35,621 nt of DNA from Prolixibacteraceae bacterium (GCA_028282195.1 JANQII010000287.1:1-35621), one strand, 5' to 3'; shown: positions 15,987-24,456, counted from the stretch's first letter. Translations and numbers: made by a program. The notes: generated by a model from the letters alone, not told the origin.

Positions 15987-17485
15987 TCTTTTGTTGGCCT
16001 TTCATTATTTCCGATAGTTTTTTGTAAAAACTGACCAATCATTTTGTTTAAATTTTCCGATATCCTAAAAATCAATACACCCACACCAAAAACAACACTT
16101 ATAACAATACTTCTCAGAAGAAGATCAATCATCCAGTTTGAGAAAGTTGGGATGATATAGTTTGAAAGGAACGCAACAGCTGAAATCACTATTAAAACCA
16201 AATGTTTGCTTTTATAGGGGAATAAATTCATTTTACTTTTCAGGTAGATAATTCGGATTACAGTATAAATCCCCATCGATATAAGCGATGCTAATGCAGC
16301 ACCATCAATTCCCATGATTGGTATAAAAACCAGGTTTGTTATAACCGCAAGGATAATCAGGATTGAGAGCTGGTATGTTAATACTTTGTATTTAATTGAA
16401 GTTCCCAAAATCTGAAGGCTGACACCGGAAGAAACTGTAATCAAATTCCCAAGCGATATATACAAAATTACCATACTTCCATTTGCATATTCCTCAGGCA
16501 GAATCTGAAATACATTATGCAGATTTGCAATCAATAATATAAAGAGAAAACATCCAGCTATAAATTGGTTGATGCTGCTTTGATAGTAAATGGTGTTAAT
16601 GGTTTTGGTATCATTTTCTTTCCATGCATCAGCAATAATTGGAGAAGATATTTTTGCCAAAGCACGGTTGGGGATAAGGATAATTGTTCCGAAAAAAAAG
16701 CTAATCGTATAAATTCCGGTATGACTTAAGTCCAGGAAACCATTTACCATGATTTTATCAATGGCCTGTAAAGCTACACCGCTTAAACCACCTATTATTC
16801 CGAAAGCAGCAACCGTAATTATTTCTTTTCGGAAAGATTTGCTGATGAAATTTAATTGCGGTTTTAAGTTTAACTGACCTCTTGCAATGAGTAGAATCGC
16901 AAGGTAAATGGCTGGAAAACAAAGCGCAAAAGTATAACCAACGACATACCCAAAGAAGTTGATCCAATCCAGGAAATAAGCACCCAATAAGATCAGATTG
17001 ATAAATCGATAGGCAAAATCACTTAAAAAAGTCCCGGTAGTTGCATCGTAAAGAACTTTGTTATAGTTGTCAAGTAAAAGAAAGAATCCCCTAAAGAAAA
17101 TAAGTGGAACTAAAAACCAAATATAGTCTACCAGCAAAGGAGATTTTTCAATGTTATTTTCAATCAGGTATGGCTTCAAAATAAAAAAGACAGCAAATGC
17201 CAAAATAAATCCAATTAAACCAACTGCAATTGTAAGGAAAGCAAATCCATGATGGTTTTTATCTGAATTTCTGAAATAAGGGAAAAGCCTTGTTGCAACC
17301 GATCCAAAACCTAAACTGGAAAACTGGGCATAAATAGCAGAAATTGCAACCAGAATACTAACCAGACCTATTTCTTCTTCAAGAAGTATGTTGGGCATAA
17401 TAATACCGGTAGCCAAAAAGCCAACAATAACACCCAGGTACGAGTATATAGAACCTTTTATTGTTTGCCTTTGAATGATGCCCAT
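15983..17485 (-). CDS. Wzx-like polysaccharide flippase
   Basis: Multi-pass membrane protein of the MOP/polysaccharide-synthesis exporter group, expected to flip undecaprenyl-linked repeat units across the inner membrane. The 500 aa are almost wholly hydrophobic, with roughly 14 predicted segments. The start IIQRQTIKGSIYSYLGVIVGF and the early SSLGFGSVATRLFPYF match the N-terminus of this family; the NRALAKISSPIIADAWK loop is also typical. The stop codon overlaps the stop of the pyruvyltransferase fusion (4-bp tail-to-tail overlap), so it belongs physically to the glycan island but is transcribed the other way. Substrate specificity cannot be read; a Wzy polymerase is not seen in the window. 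Confidence 0.88.
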   Translation of the reverse strand: MGIIQRQTIKGSIYSYLGVIVGFLATGIIMPNILLEEEIGLVSILVAISAIYAQFSSLGFGSVATRLFPYFRNSDKNHHGFAFLTIAVGLIGFILAFAVFFILKPYLIENNIEKSPLLVDYIWFLVPLIFFRGFFLLLDNYNKVLYDATTGTFLSDFAYRFINLILLGAYFLDWINFFGYVVGYTFALCFPAIYLAILLIARGQLNLKPQLNFISKSFRKEIITVAAFGIIGGLSGVALQAIDKIMVNGFLDLSHTGIYTISFFFGTIILIPNRALAKISSPIIADAWKENDTKTINTIYYQSSINQFIAGCFLFILLIANLHNVFQILPEEYANGSMVILYISLGNLITVSSGVSLQILGTSIKYKVLTYQLSILIILAVITNLVFIPIMGIDGAALASLISMGIYTVIRIIYLKSKMNLFPYKSKHLVLIVISAVAFLSNYIIPTFSNWMIDLLLRSIVISVVFGVGVLIFRISENLNKMIGQFLQKTIGNNERPTKD

Positions 17486-17507
17486 ATTTTGAATTGATTT
17501 ACAAAAA

Positions 17508-17843
17508 CTAAGACGTTAGTAATGCTTCGACCTGAATTTTGAGTTTGGGAACATCTTTTGATACTATTCCCCAAACAATAACATCGTCAATCTTATCGTA
17601 TCCATGAATTACCCAATTTCTCAAATCAACAATTCGCCTGGCATCAGATATCTCAATGTCAGGATTAATTTTCAGAATCCGGTTTGTTGCTTCACCAATA
17701 ATTTCAAGTTCTCTTTCAGCTCTACGACGAAGTAACTTATTTGCCTTATAATCATTGAAATCCCTTTTGCTCCCAAGGTAATCATAAATTGAATCGATGG
17801 ATACCTTGATATCGTGCAAGTACTTTAAAATTTCACGCTGCAT
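17508..17843 (-). CDS. hepT: HepT-like HEPN toxin (RNase)
   Basis: HEPN-domain toxin of the MNT/HEPN class (DUF86/HepT). HepT proteins are ribonucleases with a conserved RX4HXY motif, seen here as RNWVIHGY (R75, H80, Y82). The tyrosine is the residue AMPylated by MntA in characterised pairs. The 111-aa all-helical protein starts MQREILKYLHDIKVSIDSIY and includes RAERELEIIGEATNRILK, both typical of the family. The gene overlaps the upstream mntA by 11 bp, the usual antitoxin-first order. All active-site residues are present, so the toxin is likely functional. Confidence 0.93.
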   Translation of the reverse strand: MQREILKYLHDIKVSIDSIYDYLGSKRDFNDYKANKLLRRRAERELEIIGEATNRILKINPDIEISDARRIVDLRNWVIHGYDKIDDVIVWGIVSKDVPKLKIQVEALLTS

Positions 17844-18138
17844 ACAATAACTCTTTGGTTTCTTCTATGCTTTCAATAAAATATGGATTCGATAAGGAGT
17901 TCTCGGTAAGCAGATCAACTTTCTTATTGAAAAGTTCATTTAACTTATAATGCAACTCAAAGTAGTTGTCAGTATATTTTTCAATAGAAATGTCTTTAAA
18001 CGAAACCAGAATATCGATATCGCTTGATTCATTAAATTGATCAGTGCACGCAGAACCAAATACATACAAGGTCTTCACATCATATATTTTACATAGATGT
18101 ATTACCTCGCTAAGTTTATTTTTTATCAAGCTATGCAT
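17833..18138 (-). CDS. mntA: MntA-like minimal nucleotidyltransferase antitoxin
   Basis: A 101-aa nucleotidyltransferase of the MNT family, which silences HepT by transferring AMP to its RX4HXY tyrosine. It shows the exact GSX10DXD signature: G28-S29, then ten residues, then D40 and D42 in SSDIDILV. The third acidic residue is in KKVDLLTENSL. It is followed by hepT with an 11-bp overlap and preceded, 13 bp away, by a truncated ATPase ORF. The ATG at 18136-18138 gives MHSLIKNKLSEVI, a normal family start. Confidence 0.93.
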   Translation of the reverse strand: MHSLIKNKLSEVIHLCKIYDVKTLYVFGSACTDQFNESSDIDILVSFKDISIEKYTDNYFELHYKLNELFNKKVDLLTENSLSNPYFIESIEETKELLYAA

Positions 18139-18150
18139 TGCTTCAAGTTT

Positions 18151-18324
18151 TTACCAAATATACAATTTATGCGAATCAAGAGTTGAAAATCTTGATTCGC
18201 ATAAATTACTAAGTTCCAGAAGCTCTTTTTTACGATTGTAAAAGTTACTTCCTTTTACAATTGTTCCAAACTGGAATGGATTTTTGATGTGTTTTTCCAT
18301 GACACTTTTGTCAGAATATTTCAT
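18151..18324 (-). pseudogene. N-terminal stub of an AAA-type ATPase gene
   Basis: A 57-codon ORF starting ATG at 18322-18324. Its sequence HIKNPFQFGTIVKGSNFYNR and the following KKELLEL match the N-terminal pattern of stand-alone bacterial/archaeal AAA ATPases (NPF-x-G-x-x-V...F-x-R-x-x-E). The Walker A region that should follow is missing; the frame ends LDSHKLYIW-stop inside a 17-bp inverted repeat. The gene probably lost all but its first exon-length piece when mntA-hepT or another rearrangement arrived; mntA starts 13 bp later. It could still be translated as a leader peptide, but a remnant is more likely. Confidence 0.6.
18165..18206. repeat. 17-bp perfect inverted repeat with 8-nt loop
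   Basis: ATTTATGCGAATCAAGA (18165-18181) and its exact reverse complement (18190-18206) form a strong hairpin 27 bp upstream of the mntA start. It overlaps the end of the ATPase remnant. It may be a rearrangement scar, an attenuator, or an operator for the toxin-antitoxin pair. Confidence 0.85.
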
Positions 18325-18333
18325 TTCGCAAAA

Positions 18334-18370
18334 TTACGAGTCGTTTTTTTACGAGTCGTAAATTTACGAC
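18334..18370. promoter_or_regulatory. Operator-like TTACGAGTCGT direct repeats
   Basis: TTACGAGTCGT occurs at 18334-18344 and 18349-18359, spaced 15 bp start to start, and a partial third copy TTACGAC is at 18364-18370. Each copy is nearly palindromic (TTACGA-G-TCGTAA in the second). They sit 10-46 bp upstream of the ATPase-stub ATG on the minus strand, where a promoter and operator for the ATPase/mntA/hepT unit would be expected. Confidence 0.5.
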
Positions 18371-18502
18371 AAATACGCTTATTTTTCAAAGTCATTAATG
18401 AACAAACCCGTACAGCAACATCCCAACTTGTTTTGGAGGTATATATAAATTTGTTGAAAGGACAGGCTATAAGTAACTGTTAGGAATTTATCCTTTTATT
18501 TT

Positions 18503-18765
18503 AACGTGAGTTTTGGATTTAATAAATTGTTTTTCAGTGGTTTGTGGTATTTATTTGTATTGATCCCTGCTCGCGCCTCGGACTCTTATGATCCTTTGCG
18601 GTTTATTTATTTGGCATTGATAAATTCATATTTATTTATTTCATTGGTTTTCATTGGATGATTTAACCGCGAAGTGCGCAAAGTTTTTATCGGAAAGTCC
18701 GCTAAGGGGTGACTTGGGGCCATGGTTATTTTGTAGAATGTTAAGATCAACCCAAAACTCACGTT
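18503..18765 (-). mobile_element. MITE-like inverted-repeat element, copy 2 (inverted)
   Basis: Reverse-complement copy of the element at 3686-3951, with the same termini (AACGTGAGTTTTGG.. and ..CCAAAACTCACGTT) and matching interior throughout. The flanks share a short AT-rich duplication (TATTTTA at 18497-18503 and 18765-18771). It has no coding capacity. Confidence 0.8.
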
Positions 18766-18783
18766 ATTTTATTATGCGTCTTA

Positions 18784-18847
18784 CCTGCCAGCCGGCAGGC
18801 TGGTTTCGGTTGCTGCGTTGAATTTTCCTTATCCCGAGCCATCGGGA
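18784..18847. repeat. Two GC-rich intergenic hairpins
   Basis: CCAGCC/GGCTGG (18788-18803, alternatively CCTGCC/GGCAGG) and TCCCGA/TCGGGA (18832-18847) stand out from AT-rich surroundings. They resemble the CCCTGCCT hairpin near 4000, which also neighbours a MITE-like copy. Confidence 0.5.
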
Positions 18848-19152
18848 CGCTCAAATTCGCCTTGCCTACCAAAAAAACACTATAATAATTCTAAAAAACA
18901 ATTCCCTAACAATTACTAAGAAGGGAAATAGATTGCATAAAGGCTGTAAAAAAAGAGATAACAAACTACTCAAAAACTTATTAGTATGCCTGCAGTCATA
19001 GCTCCAGACTTCTTAGGGCTATAACCCTGGTGTTTTCACTATCATACCTCCGGAGATATTAGGGTTAATACTCTGTGAACCTTAAAGTAGTAGCTCCCTG
19101 TTCAACATTTAATTGATAGTTGATAAATATTAGTATATGATTTAAAATGAAT

Positions 19153-19160
19153 TATTTTTG
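19153..19160 (+). promoter_or_regulatory. -7 box for the yfhO-ftsX-queA run
   Basis: TATTTTTG matches TAnnTTTG and lies 41 bp before the ATG at 19201. No -33 TTTG was found at normal spacing. Confidence 0.4.
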
Positions 19161-19200
19161 TAGTGATCTGTAAACATAAACATTTAATGGCATTCTTTTT

Positions 19201-21720
19201 ATGAAGAAATCGATCAACTCCCGGAGAATATTTTCATACCTAATTCCCATTGTTCTTTTTATAGTTATTGCGTTCGCTTATATGTCACCTGTTTTAGAGG
19301 GCAAAAGTTTGCTGGCTCATGATGTCAGGAACTTTCAGGGAATGGCGAAAGAAATTGTTGATCACCGTGAAGCAACGGGCGAAGAAACACTCTGGACAAA
19401 CAGTATGTTTGGGGGGATGCCATCCTATTTGATTTCACTAAAATACCCTGGAAATATCCTGTCAAAAATTCAAAGGGCAGCAAATGTTATTCCTCAGCCG
19501 GTTCGTTACATGATCCTTCATTTTATATTCTTTTTTGCCTTGTGTCTGATGTTAGGAATTAATCCATGGATAAGTTTTGGAGGGGCACTCGCTTATGGTT
19601 TCTTTTCAGTTCTTTTTATTCTGATGAGTACCGGGCACATGACTAAAGTTCATACCCTGGCATATATGCCGTTATTGGTTGGGGGAATAATTCTGGCATA
19701 TCAAAAGAATTGTATAAAAGGAAGCATTATTGCCGGAATTGGCTTGGCATGGATGCTTAGTGCCAATCACCCGCAAATGACTTATTATGCGGCCATCTTG
19801 GTTGTTGTTTTGGGAATAACTTATTTGGTTTTTGCTATTCGGGAACACATGCTCCCAAAGTTCATCAAAGCCTCTGTAATGTTGATTTTGGCTGCTATTC
19901 TTGCTGTTGGGGCAAACTTTAGCCGCTTGTATACTACCGTTGAATACGGCAAATATTCTATGCGCGGAAAATCAGAACTAACAACAAAAGAAGAAGATAA
20001 AACTTCAGGCCTGGATAAAAGTTATATCCTTTCTTACAGTTATGATTGGGGCGAAGCGATGACTGCATTTATTCCCCGGTTTAAAGGGGGTGGCATGCGG
20101 GAATCGCTGGGCGAAAAGTCAGAGGTTTATAAAATAATTGAAAAAACTAGCGGAAAGGCAAATGCTAAAAGAATTAGTTCAGGTTTACCTTTGTATTGGG
20201 GTAGTCAGCCGATTTCTGAAGCCCCATTTTATTTTGGGGCAGTGCTTTGTTTCCTTTTTGTATTCGGCTTGTTTGTTGTCAAAGGAAAAGATAAATGGTG
20301 GATTGGAATTGTTGTTTTGCTATCCTTCTTACTGTCTTTAGGGAAAAATTTTCCACAACTTGCAGACTTTTTGATTGATTATTTCCCTGCGTATAACAAA
20401 TTCAGGGATGTTAAAAATATAATTGTCATTCAGCAATTCTCAATGGCATTACTTGGTGTGCTTGCAATTCGAGAGTTGATGAGTAAAGAATTGGATAGGA
20501 AAAAACTTCTTTCCGGCTTAAAATATTCATTTCTGATTGTTGGTGGATTGGCATTTGTTTTCGTTTTGTTACCTGGACTTGCCGGTAATTTTACCAGCGA
20601 AATGGATGCTCGCCTGGCACAGTCAGGTTGGCCTGCTGAATTGATTCAGGCTCTATTGGCAGACCGGAAAATGGTCCTTCGATCGGATGCTTTACGAACA
20701 TTTATTTTTGTTGCGCTTGCGGCTGGAACAATCTGGCTATTTGTTAAGCAAAAAATTAAAGCTCAATATGCTTTGTTGGTTTGGATTGCATTGATTTTTA
20801 TTGATCTGTGGCCAATCAATAAGAAGTATCTGAACAAGGATAATTTCCAGTCTAAAAAGAAAGTTGAAAGTCCTTACGTCCCAACGAAGGCAAATCAGGA
20901 GATTTTAAAAGATACTGATCCGAATTACCGGGTAATGAATATCACAGGTAATCCATTCAGTGATCCGGCAACCTCTTATTTCCACAAATCAATTGGTGGA
21001 TATCATGGGGCTAAAATGCAACGTTACCAGGAAGTGATTGAGCAACATATTGTAGTTGAAATGGGGAAGATTGGGCAACGACTTCAAAAATTGAGTAGTG
21101 AAAGTAGTCTCGATTCTGTTTTTTATGGGTTGAATGTAACCAACATGATGAATTCACGATACATTATTTTCAATCCTGAAGCAGCACCTCTTTACAATAT
21201 GAATGCTTTGGGTAATGCGTGGTTTGTTAACGGAATTAAGATGGTTGAAAATCCGGATGAGGAAATAGATGCCCTTGATGACTTTGATCCTGCAGAAGAA
21301 GCGATTGTTGATCAAAAATTCTCTGAAATAGTTAGTGAAGTTGAGTTTGCAAACGGAAGTCAGCCCACAATTAAACTATTGGACTATAAGCCAAATCACC
21401 TGACCTACAAAGCGAATGTTGATTCAGGCAATCCGCTGGCTGTATTTTCCGAAATTTATTATCCAAAAGGGTGGAAAGCCTTCATTGATGGCGAAGAAGT
21501 TGAACATTTAAGGGTAAACTATTTGCTTAGGGCATTGCCAATTCCTGTGGGGGAGCATACGGTTGAGTTTAAATTTGAACCACAATCATACTACATGGGT
21601 AATAAGGTATCGCTAGCTGGTTCCTTAATTTTGTTGCTCGCGGCATTAGCTGTTGTTGGATTGGAAATTCGAAAGTTTATAAACAGAAAAAATGAAGAAG
21701 AAGCAACCAGCGAGGCTTAA
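19201..21720 (+). CDS. YfhO-like multi-pass membrane protein
   Basis: A large (839 aa) integral membrane protein resembling the YfhO family, GT-C-fold-like proteins linked in other bacteria to glycosylation of envelope polymers. The N-terminus has a membrane helix (YLIPIVLFIVIAFAYMSPVL) followed by the conserved loop LLAHDVRNFQGMAKEI and SMFGGMPSYLISLKYPG, where GT-C enzymes carry catalytic acids. About a dozen further helices follow up to residue 560. Then comes a soluble C-terminal region with YRVMNITGNPFSDPATSYFH and a final helix (LAGSLILLLAALAVVGLEI). It overlaps ftsX by 29 bp and leads an operon-like run. Family assignment is moderate; substrate unknown. Confidence 0.78.
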   Translation: MKKSINSRRIFSYLIPIVLFIVIAFAYMSPVLEGKSLLAHDVRNFQGMAKEIVDHREATGEETLWTNSMFGGMPSYLISLKYPGNILSKIQRAANVIPQPVRYMILHFIFFFALCLMLGINPWISFGGALAYGFFSVLFILMSTGHMTKVHTLAYMPLLVGGIILAYQKNCIKGSIIAGIGLAWMLSANHPQMTYYAAILVVVLGITYLVFAIREHMLPKFIKASVMLILAAILAVGANFSRLYTTVEYGKYSMRGKSELTTKEEDKTSGLDKSYILSYSYDWGEAMTAFIPRFKGGGMRESLGEKSEVYKIIEKTSGKANAKRISSGLPLYWGSQPISEAPFYFGAVLCFLFVFGLFVVKGKDKWWIGIVVLLSFLLSLGKNFPQLADFLIDYFPAYNKFRDVKNIIVIQQFSMALLGVLAIRELMSKELDRKKLLSGLKYSFLIVGGLAFVFVLLPGLAGNFTSEMDARLAQSGWPAELIQALLADRKMVLRSDALRTFIFVALAAGTIWLFVKQKIKAQYALLVWIALIFIDLWPINKKYLNKDNFQSKKKVESPYVPTKANQEILKDTDPNYRVMNITGNPFSDPATSYFHKSIGGYHGAKMQRYQEVIEQHIVVEMGKIGQRLQKLSSESSLDSVFYGLNVTNMMNSRYIIFNPEAAPLYNMNALGNAWFVNGIKMVENPDEEIDALDDFDPAEEAIVDQKFSEIVSEVEFANGSQPTIKLLDYKPNHLTYKANVDSGNPLAVFSEIYYPKGWKAFIDGEEVEHLRVNYLLRALPIPVGEHTVEFKFEPQSYYMGNKVSLAGSLILLLAALAVVGLEIRKFINRKNEEEATSEA

Positions 21721-22570
21721 ACGAAGACTTTTTAAGTCGTATTTAACAACGACCATCAGCATAACGTTGGTTTTGTTTTTGCTTGGGGTATTGTCATTGC
21801 TGGTATTAAATGCCGGTCGGCTTTCAGAGTATGTCCGTGAGCATGTTGGGTTTACTCTAATGTTACAAGACAATATAAGAGATGTTGATATTCTTCGTTT
21901 ACAAAAAACATTAAATGCCAGCAAATATGTCAAATCAACGGAATATGTTGACAAGGATGAAGCAGCTGCTCAGTTAACGAAAGATCTTGGTGAAGACTTC
22001 ATTGGATTTTTGGGCTTCAATCCATTACTTTCTTCCATTGAAGTCAGACTCCATGCAGCATATATGCATCAGGATACCATCGCCATACTTGAACAAAATT
22101 TTCTCACAAATCAGGAAGTCAAAGAGGTTTATTATCAGCGGGACCTGGTTCAAATCATCAATGAGAACGTTAAAAAGATAAGCTTCTTTTTACTTGTTTT
22201 TTCTGCACTACTCCTGTTTATTTTCTCTACTTTGATAAATAACACCATTCGAATTTCAATTTATTCTCAGCGTTTCATTATTAATACGATGAAACTCGTT
22301 GGGGCCACCCGGTCATTTATTCGAAGGCCCTTTGTTTTAAGAAGTACTGTTTTGGGCTTGCTTTCGGCAATGATCGCAAACCTGGCCCTGCTTATATTGG
22401 TCGTTTCGTACAAAGAAGAATTTAAAGGGATTTTTGATTTTCAACAACTTGAGACTATTGGGCTAACCTTTGGGGTTGTTATTTCTTTTGGGGTAACTAT
22501 TACCTGGATTTCAACCCATTTATCTGTTAACAAGTTTCTCAGGCTCCGGTTTAATGAGTTATTTTATTAA
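21692..22570 (+). CDS. ftsX: Cell division protein FtsX
   Basis: FtsX, together with the ATPase FtsE, forms an ABC-transporter-like complex that activates peptidoglycan hydrolases at the division site. The 292-aa protein has a basic N-terminus, TM1 (about 21-40, TISITLVLFLLGVLSLLVLN), and a periplasmic domain including MLQDNIRDVDILRLQKTL and FIGFLGFNPLLSSIEVRL. Three C-terminal helices follow (from ISFFLLVFSALLLFIFSTLI), with the conserved MKLVGATRSFIRRPFV loop between them. It starts inside the yfhO-like gene. ftsE is not in the window, as is common when the two genes are separate in Bacteroidota. Confidence 0.94.
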   Translation: MKKKQPARLKRRLFKSYLTTTISITLVLFLLGVLSLLVLNAGRLSEYVREHVGFTLMLQDNIRDVDILRLQKTLNASKYVKSTEYVDKDEAAAQLTKDLGEDFIGFLGFNPLLSSIEVRLHAAYMHQDTIAILEQNFLTNQEVKEVYYQRDLVQIINENVKKISFFLLVFSALLLFIFSTLINNTIRISIYSQRFIINTMKLVGATRSFIRRPFVLRSTVLGLLSAMIANLALLILVVSYKEEFKGIFDFQQLETIGLTFGVVISFGVTITWISTHLSVNKFLRLRFNELFY

Positions 22571-22606
22571 AATAAAGATGAGTTAATGTGTACTTAATTT
22601 TGAAAC

Positions 22607-22636
22607 TTTGGGTTTGTCCTCAATTTGTTAACTTTA
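22607..22636 (+). promoter_or_regulatory. Internal promoter before the DUF3098 gene
   Basis: TTTG at 22607-22610 is followed after 18 bp by TAACTTTA (22629-22636), close to the TTTG / TAnnTTTG pair of Bacteroidota promoters. It would start RNA shortly before the ATG at 22655, inside the ftsX-uppP run. Confidence 0.45.
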
Positions 22637-22654
22637 CGGAAATTTTGAGTGGCT

Positions 22655-22912
22655 ATGTCAAATAAAAAACAAGAAACAGACAATCAAATCTTTGCGTTGG
22701 GCAAAGAAAATTATAAACTACTTCTTATCGGTTTTGCAATTATTGTAGTTGGTTTTATTTTGATGATTGGTGGTAAAAGCGAAGATCCATCCGTTTTTAA
22801 TCCTGAAATTTTTAGTTTCAGGAGAATAACACTTGCCCCAATGGTGGTTTTGTTTGGTTTTCTTTTTGAGATATATGCGATCATGAAAAAACCAAAATCT
22901 GATAAGGAATAG
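22655..22912 (+). CDS. DUF3098 small membrane protein
   Basis: An 85-aa protein with two membrane helices (YKLLLIGFAIIVVGFILMIGG and ITLAPMVVLFGFLFEIYAIM) linked by a short polar loop with FNPEIFSFRR. This is the pattern of the Bacteroidota family DUF3098, commonly located between ftsX and uppP. The function is unknown. The ATG at 22655 is preferred to a GTG two codons upstream. Its stop codon abuts the uppP ATG with no gap, so translation is likely coupled. Confidence 0.88.
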   Translation: MSNKKQETDNQIFALGKENYKLLLIGFAIIVVGFILMIGGKSEDPSVFNPEIFSFRRITLAPMVVLFGFLFEIYAIMKKPKSDKE

Positions 22913-23695
22913 ATGAGCACCCTTCAAGCCTTAATTTTAGGAATTTTACAAGGTTTAACCGAATTCTTGCCAGTCAGTTCCAGTGGCCACCTTGAACTTG
23001 GTCATGCTTTATTAGGGGTTGAAAATAAGAATAGCTTACTTTTTGCAGTTGTCGTTCATGGTGCGACAGTATTGAGTACCCTTGTCGTTTTCCGGAAAGA
23101 TATTATTCAGCTTGTAAAGGGCTTGCTGGAATTTAAATGGAATTATGAGACCCGTTATGTAGCTATGCTTTTGGTTTCAGCCTTGCCGGTAACAGTATTT
23201 GGGATATTCTTTCGGCCCGAAATTGAAAGTTTGTATAACGGCAATCTTTTTATGGTTGGGTTGATGCTAATTTTTACAGCACTTCTGTTGTCTTTTACAA
23301 ACTTTGCACAATCAGGGAAATCAAAAATCAAATTTAAAGATGCTATTATAATTGGTGTTGCACAAGCCATGGCTGTAATGCCGGGAATTTCCAGAAGTGG
23401 ATTTACCATTGCCAGTGGTTTGCTTCTTGGCAAAAAGAAAAAAGATATGGCCCGCTTTTCTTTTTTGATGGTACTGATACCAATTATTGGGGCAAACATG
23501 GTTGATATTTTTAGTGGAGAATTGAAGGATGATGTAAGCATTGGTTTTATCCCGTTGTTAGTCGGTTTTGTGGCAGCATTCGTTTCTGGATTGCTGGCCT
23601 GCAAATGGATGATTCGTATCGTAAAAGAGAAGAAGTTAATTTATTTCGCCGCATATTGTCTTGTTATTGGCTTAATTGCTATCTTTGCGGGCTGA
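22913..23695 (+). CDS. uppP: Undecaprenyl-diphosphatase
   Basis: Inner-membrane UppP (BacA) dephosphorylates undecaprenyl diphosphate to recycle the lipid carrier used for peptidoglycan and surface glycans. The two signature motifs are present: LGILQGLTEFLPVSSSGHLE (residues 9-28, active-site E17 and S22-S24, H26) and VMPGISRSGFT (155-165, with R161). The 260-aa length and about eight helices are normal. It lies between the DUF3098 gene and truB, the usual Bacteroidota order, and its product supplies the carrier that a Wzx-type flippase needs. Confidence 0.97.
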   Translation: MSTLQALILGILQGLTEFLPVSSSGHLELGHALLGVENKNSLLFAVVVHGATVLSTLVVFRKDIIQLVKGLLEFKWNYETRYVAMLLVSALPVTVFGIFFRPEIESLYNGNLFMVGLMLIFTALLLSFTNFAQSGKSKIKFKDAIIIGVAQAMAVMPGISRSGFTIASGLLLGKKKKDMARFSFLMVLIPIIGANMVDIFSGELKDDVSIGFIPLLVGFVAAFVSGLLACKWMIRIVKEKKLIYFAAYCLVIGLIAIFAG

Positions 23696-23742
23696 AAAAC
23701 AGGACTGAATAGTTCAGGCAATACATTCAAAATCATTTATTA

Positions 23743-24456
23743 ATGGGGGAGCAACCCAAAAAGTATGACTTTCAAAAGGGGGAAATCTTGCTTTTCAATA
23801 AAGAGCTTGACTGGACTTCGTTTGACCTGGTGCAAAAAATACGCAATAACTTGTGCCGTACCATGGGCATAAAAAAATTAAAAGTCGGGCATGCAGGGAC
23901 ACTTGACCCGAAGGCAACCGGGCTGATGATTTTGTGTACGGGCAAGGCAACCAAACAGATTGAAAGTTTGCAGGCTGGGGAGAAGGAATATATTGCTACT
24001 TTGAAATTAGGAGCGACAACCCCGTCATTTGATTTGGAAACAGATGAAGATAAACAATTTGAAACGATTCATATTACCCGGTCAATTGTAGAAGAAGTAT
24101 TAAAAGAATTTGTAGGTGAAACAGATCAGGTACCTCCTGTTTTTAGTGCTGTAAAAGTTGATGGAAAAAGAGCTTATCATCACGCCCGTAAAGGCGAAGA
24201 TGTTAAATTGAGGTCCAGGACAATCACCATTTCTGAAATTGAATTGATTCGCTTCTCACAAACTGAAATTGCAATCCGGGTGGTTTGTAGCAAAGGAACA
24301 TATATCCGTTCGTTGGCAAGGGATATTGGAAAATCTTTAAACTCCGGGGCATATTTGATTGGGCTGAAACGTACGCGGATCGGGGATTATAGGTTGGAAG
24401 ATGCCTTTTCTGCAGAATTTTTTCTAAAAAATAGTAAAGAGTTTGTAACTAATTGA
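23743..24456 (+). CDS. truB: tRNA pseudouridine(55) synthase
   Basis: TruB converts U55 in the T-loop of tRNAs to pseudouridine. The 237-aa protein has the catalytic motif [15 protein letters not shown] (catalytic D55), the substrate-binding [37 protein letters not shown] and [18 protein letters not shown]. It lacks the C-terminal PUA domain of the E. coli protein, as is normal in this group. ATG 23743 gives [13 protein letters not shown]. It is 47 bp after uppP and 55 bp before queA; truB and queA both modify tRNA and share the transcript direction. Confidence 0.97.
   Translation: MGEQPKKYDFQKGEILLFNKELDWTSFDLVQKIRNNLCRTMGIKKLKVGHAGTLDPKATGLMILCTGKATKQIESLQAGEKEYIATLKLGATTPSFDLETDEDKQFETIHITRSIVEEVLKEFVGETDQVPPVFSAVKVDGKRAYHHARKGEDVKLRSRTITISEIELIRFSQTEIAIRVVCSKGTYIRSLARDIGKSLNSGAYLIGLKRTRIGDYRLEDAFSAEFFLKNSKEFVTN

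Larger units (their letters stand above)
18325..19200. other. Long noncoding region with repeats
   Basis: About 875 bp with no convincing gene. From left to right it holds operator-like TTACGAGTCGT repeats (18334-18370), the inverted MITE-like copy (18503-18765) and two GC-rich hairpins (18784-18847). About 300 bp follow in which only small inverted repeats (around AGGGCTATAACCCT and CTCCGGAG, near 19010-19070) were seen. A -7 box for the next gene ends the region. Confidence 0.7.

Noticed and set aside
18289-18483. Plus-strand 64-codon frame
   Set aside because: It is antisense to the ATPase stub and runs through the operator-like repeats; no protein-like pattern.
3686-18765. Composite transposon carrying the glycan island
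   Set aside because: The flanking elements carry no transposase and the segment contains housekeeping-style gene neighbours at its ends; only the possibility of inversion is kept as a finding.
18850-19140. Possible tRNA or structured RNA with several small stems
   Set aside because: The stems (AGGGCTATAACCCT, CTCCGGAG) do not form a cloverleaf, and no T-loop consensus was found.
23155-23604. 149-codon minus-strand frame within uppP
   Set aside because: It is a shadow of the well-supported uppP coding frame; no independent start or domain.
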